DNA of 5,650 nt, taken from assembly GCA_032229885.1 (NCBI GenBank), contig JAVYAJ010000296.1:1-5650 (forward strand), given 5' to 3'. Each line of letters begins with the position of its first letter. Position 1 is the stretch's first letter. Of the stretch, positions 5,561 to 5,650 are shown piece by piece. The notes below the pieces were generated by a model. The model was given only the letters and a program-made list of their open reading frames with translations. It made no database searches and was not told the DNA's origin. Made by a program: the position numbers and the translations under genes. The stretch is from Anammoximicrobium sp032229885 (GTDB lineage: Bacteria; Planctomycetota; Planctomycetia; Pirellulales; Pirellulaceae).

Positions 5561-5637
5561 GCGGGCCAGTGCCCGCAACCCAAGAATCTGTTTGGCCGAA
5601 GGCCTCCGATCACCGTAGCCTGGGGCAACGCCCCAGG
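5561..5637. repeat. Composite element of three hairpins
   Basis: Three stems follow each other: GCGGGC (5561-5566) / GCCCGC (5571-5576) with loop CAGT; GGCC (5594-5597) / GGCC (5601-5604) with loop GAA; and CCTGGGGC (5619-5626) / GCCCCAGG (5630-5637) with loop AAC. The density of perfect stems is typical of REP/BIME-like mobile intergenic elements. There is no T-run, so it is not a standard terminator. Confidence 0.7.
5590..5626 (-). repeat. Inverted copy of the window's left-end repeat
   Basis: Read on the minus strand from 5626, it matches positions 1-36: 16 identical bases, a short divergent stretch, then GGCCTTCGGCC. It forms part of the composite hairpin element at 5561-5637. The two copies bracket both genes in opposite orientation. 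Confidence 0.7.
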
Positions 5638-5650
5638 ACTGACGCCGCGC

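Larger units (their letters stand above)
5116..5650. other. Non-coding, repeat-rich region upstream of the DUF6807 gene
   Basis: The stretch contains a leader of about 115 bases with the RBS and a more AT-rich patch at 5181-5215, where a promoter is likely though no clear -35/-10 pair stands out. Beyond it lie a 13-nt array, a linking hairpin, a 14-nt array, a second hairpin and a composite hairpin element at 5561-5637. Frames are open across it on the minus strand only because the array units lack stop codons. Their translations are Arg/Ser/Pro-rich repeats of the same peptide in several frames. Confidence 0.75.

Noticed and set aside
5116..5628. N-terminal extension of the DUF6807 protein by 171 in-frame codons up to 5628
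   Set aside because: The extension is translated tandem repeat and hairpin sequence with no domain. The ATG at 5115 has a good GGAGA site and starts a proper signal peptide.
1..5637. Composite transposon bounded by inverted repeats
   Set aside because: There is no transposase or target-site duplication in the window, and the repeats are hairpin elements of a kind usually dispersed between genes.

Overview
The window reads as a high-GC environmental bacterium, most likely a planctomycete (Pirellulales-like). This is inferred from two exported proteins of types that are abundant there (a Tat-exported GH116 glycosidase and a DUF6807 protein), high G/C at third codon positions, and long intergenic stretches filled with hairpin and short-unit repeats. 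No rRNA, tRNA, transposase, integrase or CRISPR array is visible.

Layout, left to right: positions 1-506 hold no convincing gene. They carry one copy of a hairpin repeat at the very edge, a G-run tract, and a cluster of small palindromes with a perfect 9-bp hairpin. A 1066-codon gene for a Tat-exported GH116-type glycoside hydrolase fills 507-3707 on the minus strand. The 280-base gap at 3708-3987 holds an imperfect inverted repeat built from CCACGG/ACACGGAT-type words plus a short TTTGTCA tandem. A 375-codon gene for a secreted DUF6807 (PmoA-like) protein fills 3988-5115, also on the minus strand and therefore upstream of GH116. Positions 5116-5650 are non-coding and repeat-rich: a 13-nt array, a 14-nt array, two related hairpins and a composite hairpin element. 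Part of that element is an inverted copy of the window's left end.

The two genes are co-directional and both products should leave the cytoplasm, so a shared role in breaking down or modifying a glycoside is plausible. The 280-base repeat-bearing gap argues against tight translational coupling, and the sequence does not fix a substrate.

The most interesting structure is in the DNA upstream of the DUF6807 gene. Two hairpins of one family lie in opposite orientation, with matching base changes in their stems. One is preceded by tandem copies of its 5' half, and the other is followed by tandem copies of its 3' half. On the protein side, the GH116 N-terminal domain is interrupted by an extra beta-sandwich-like module resembling the one found in some GH32 enzymes. 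I see no evidence for a defence system or other new multi-gene system here.
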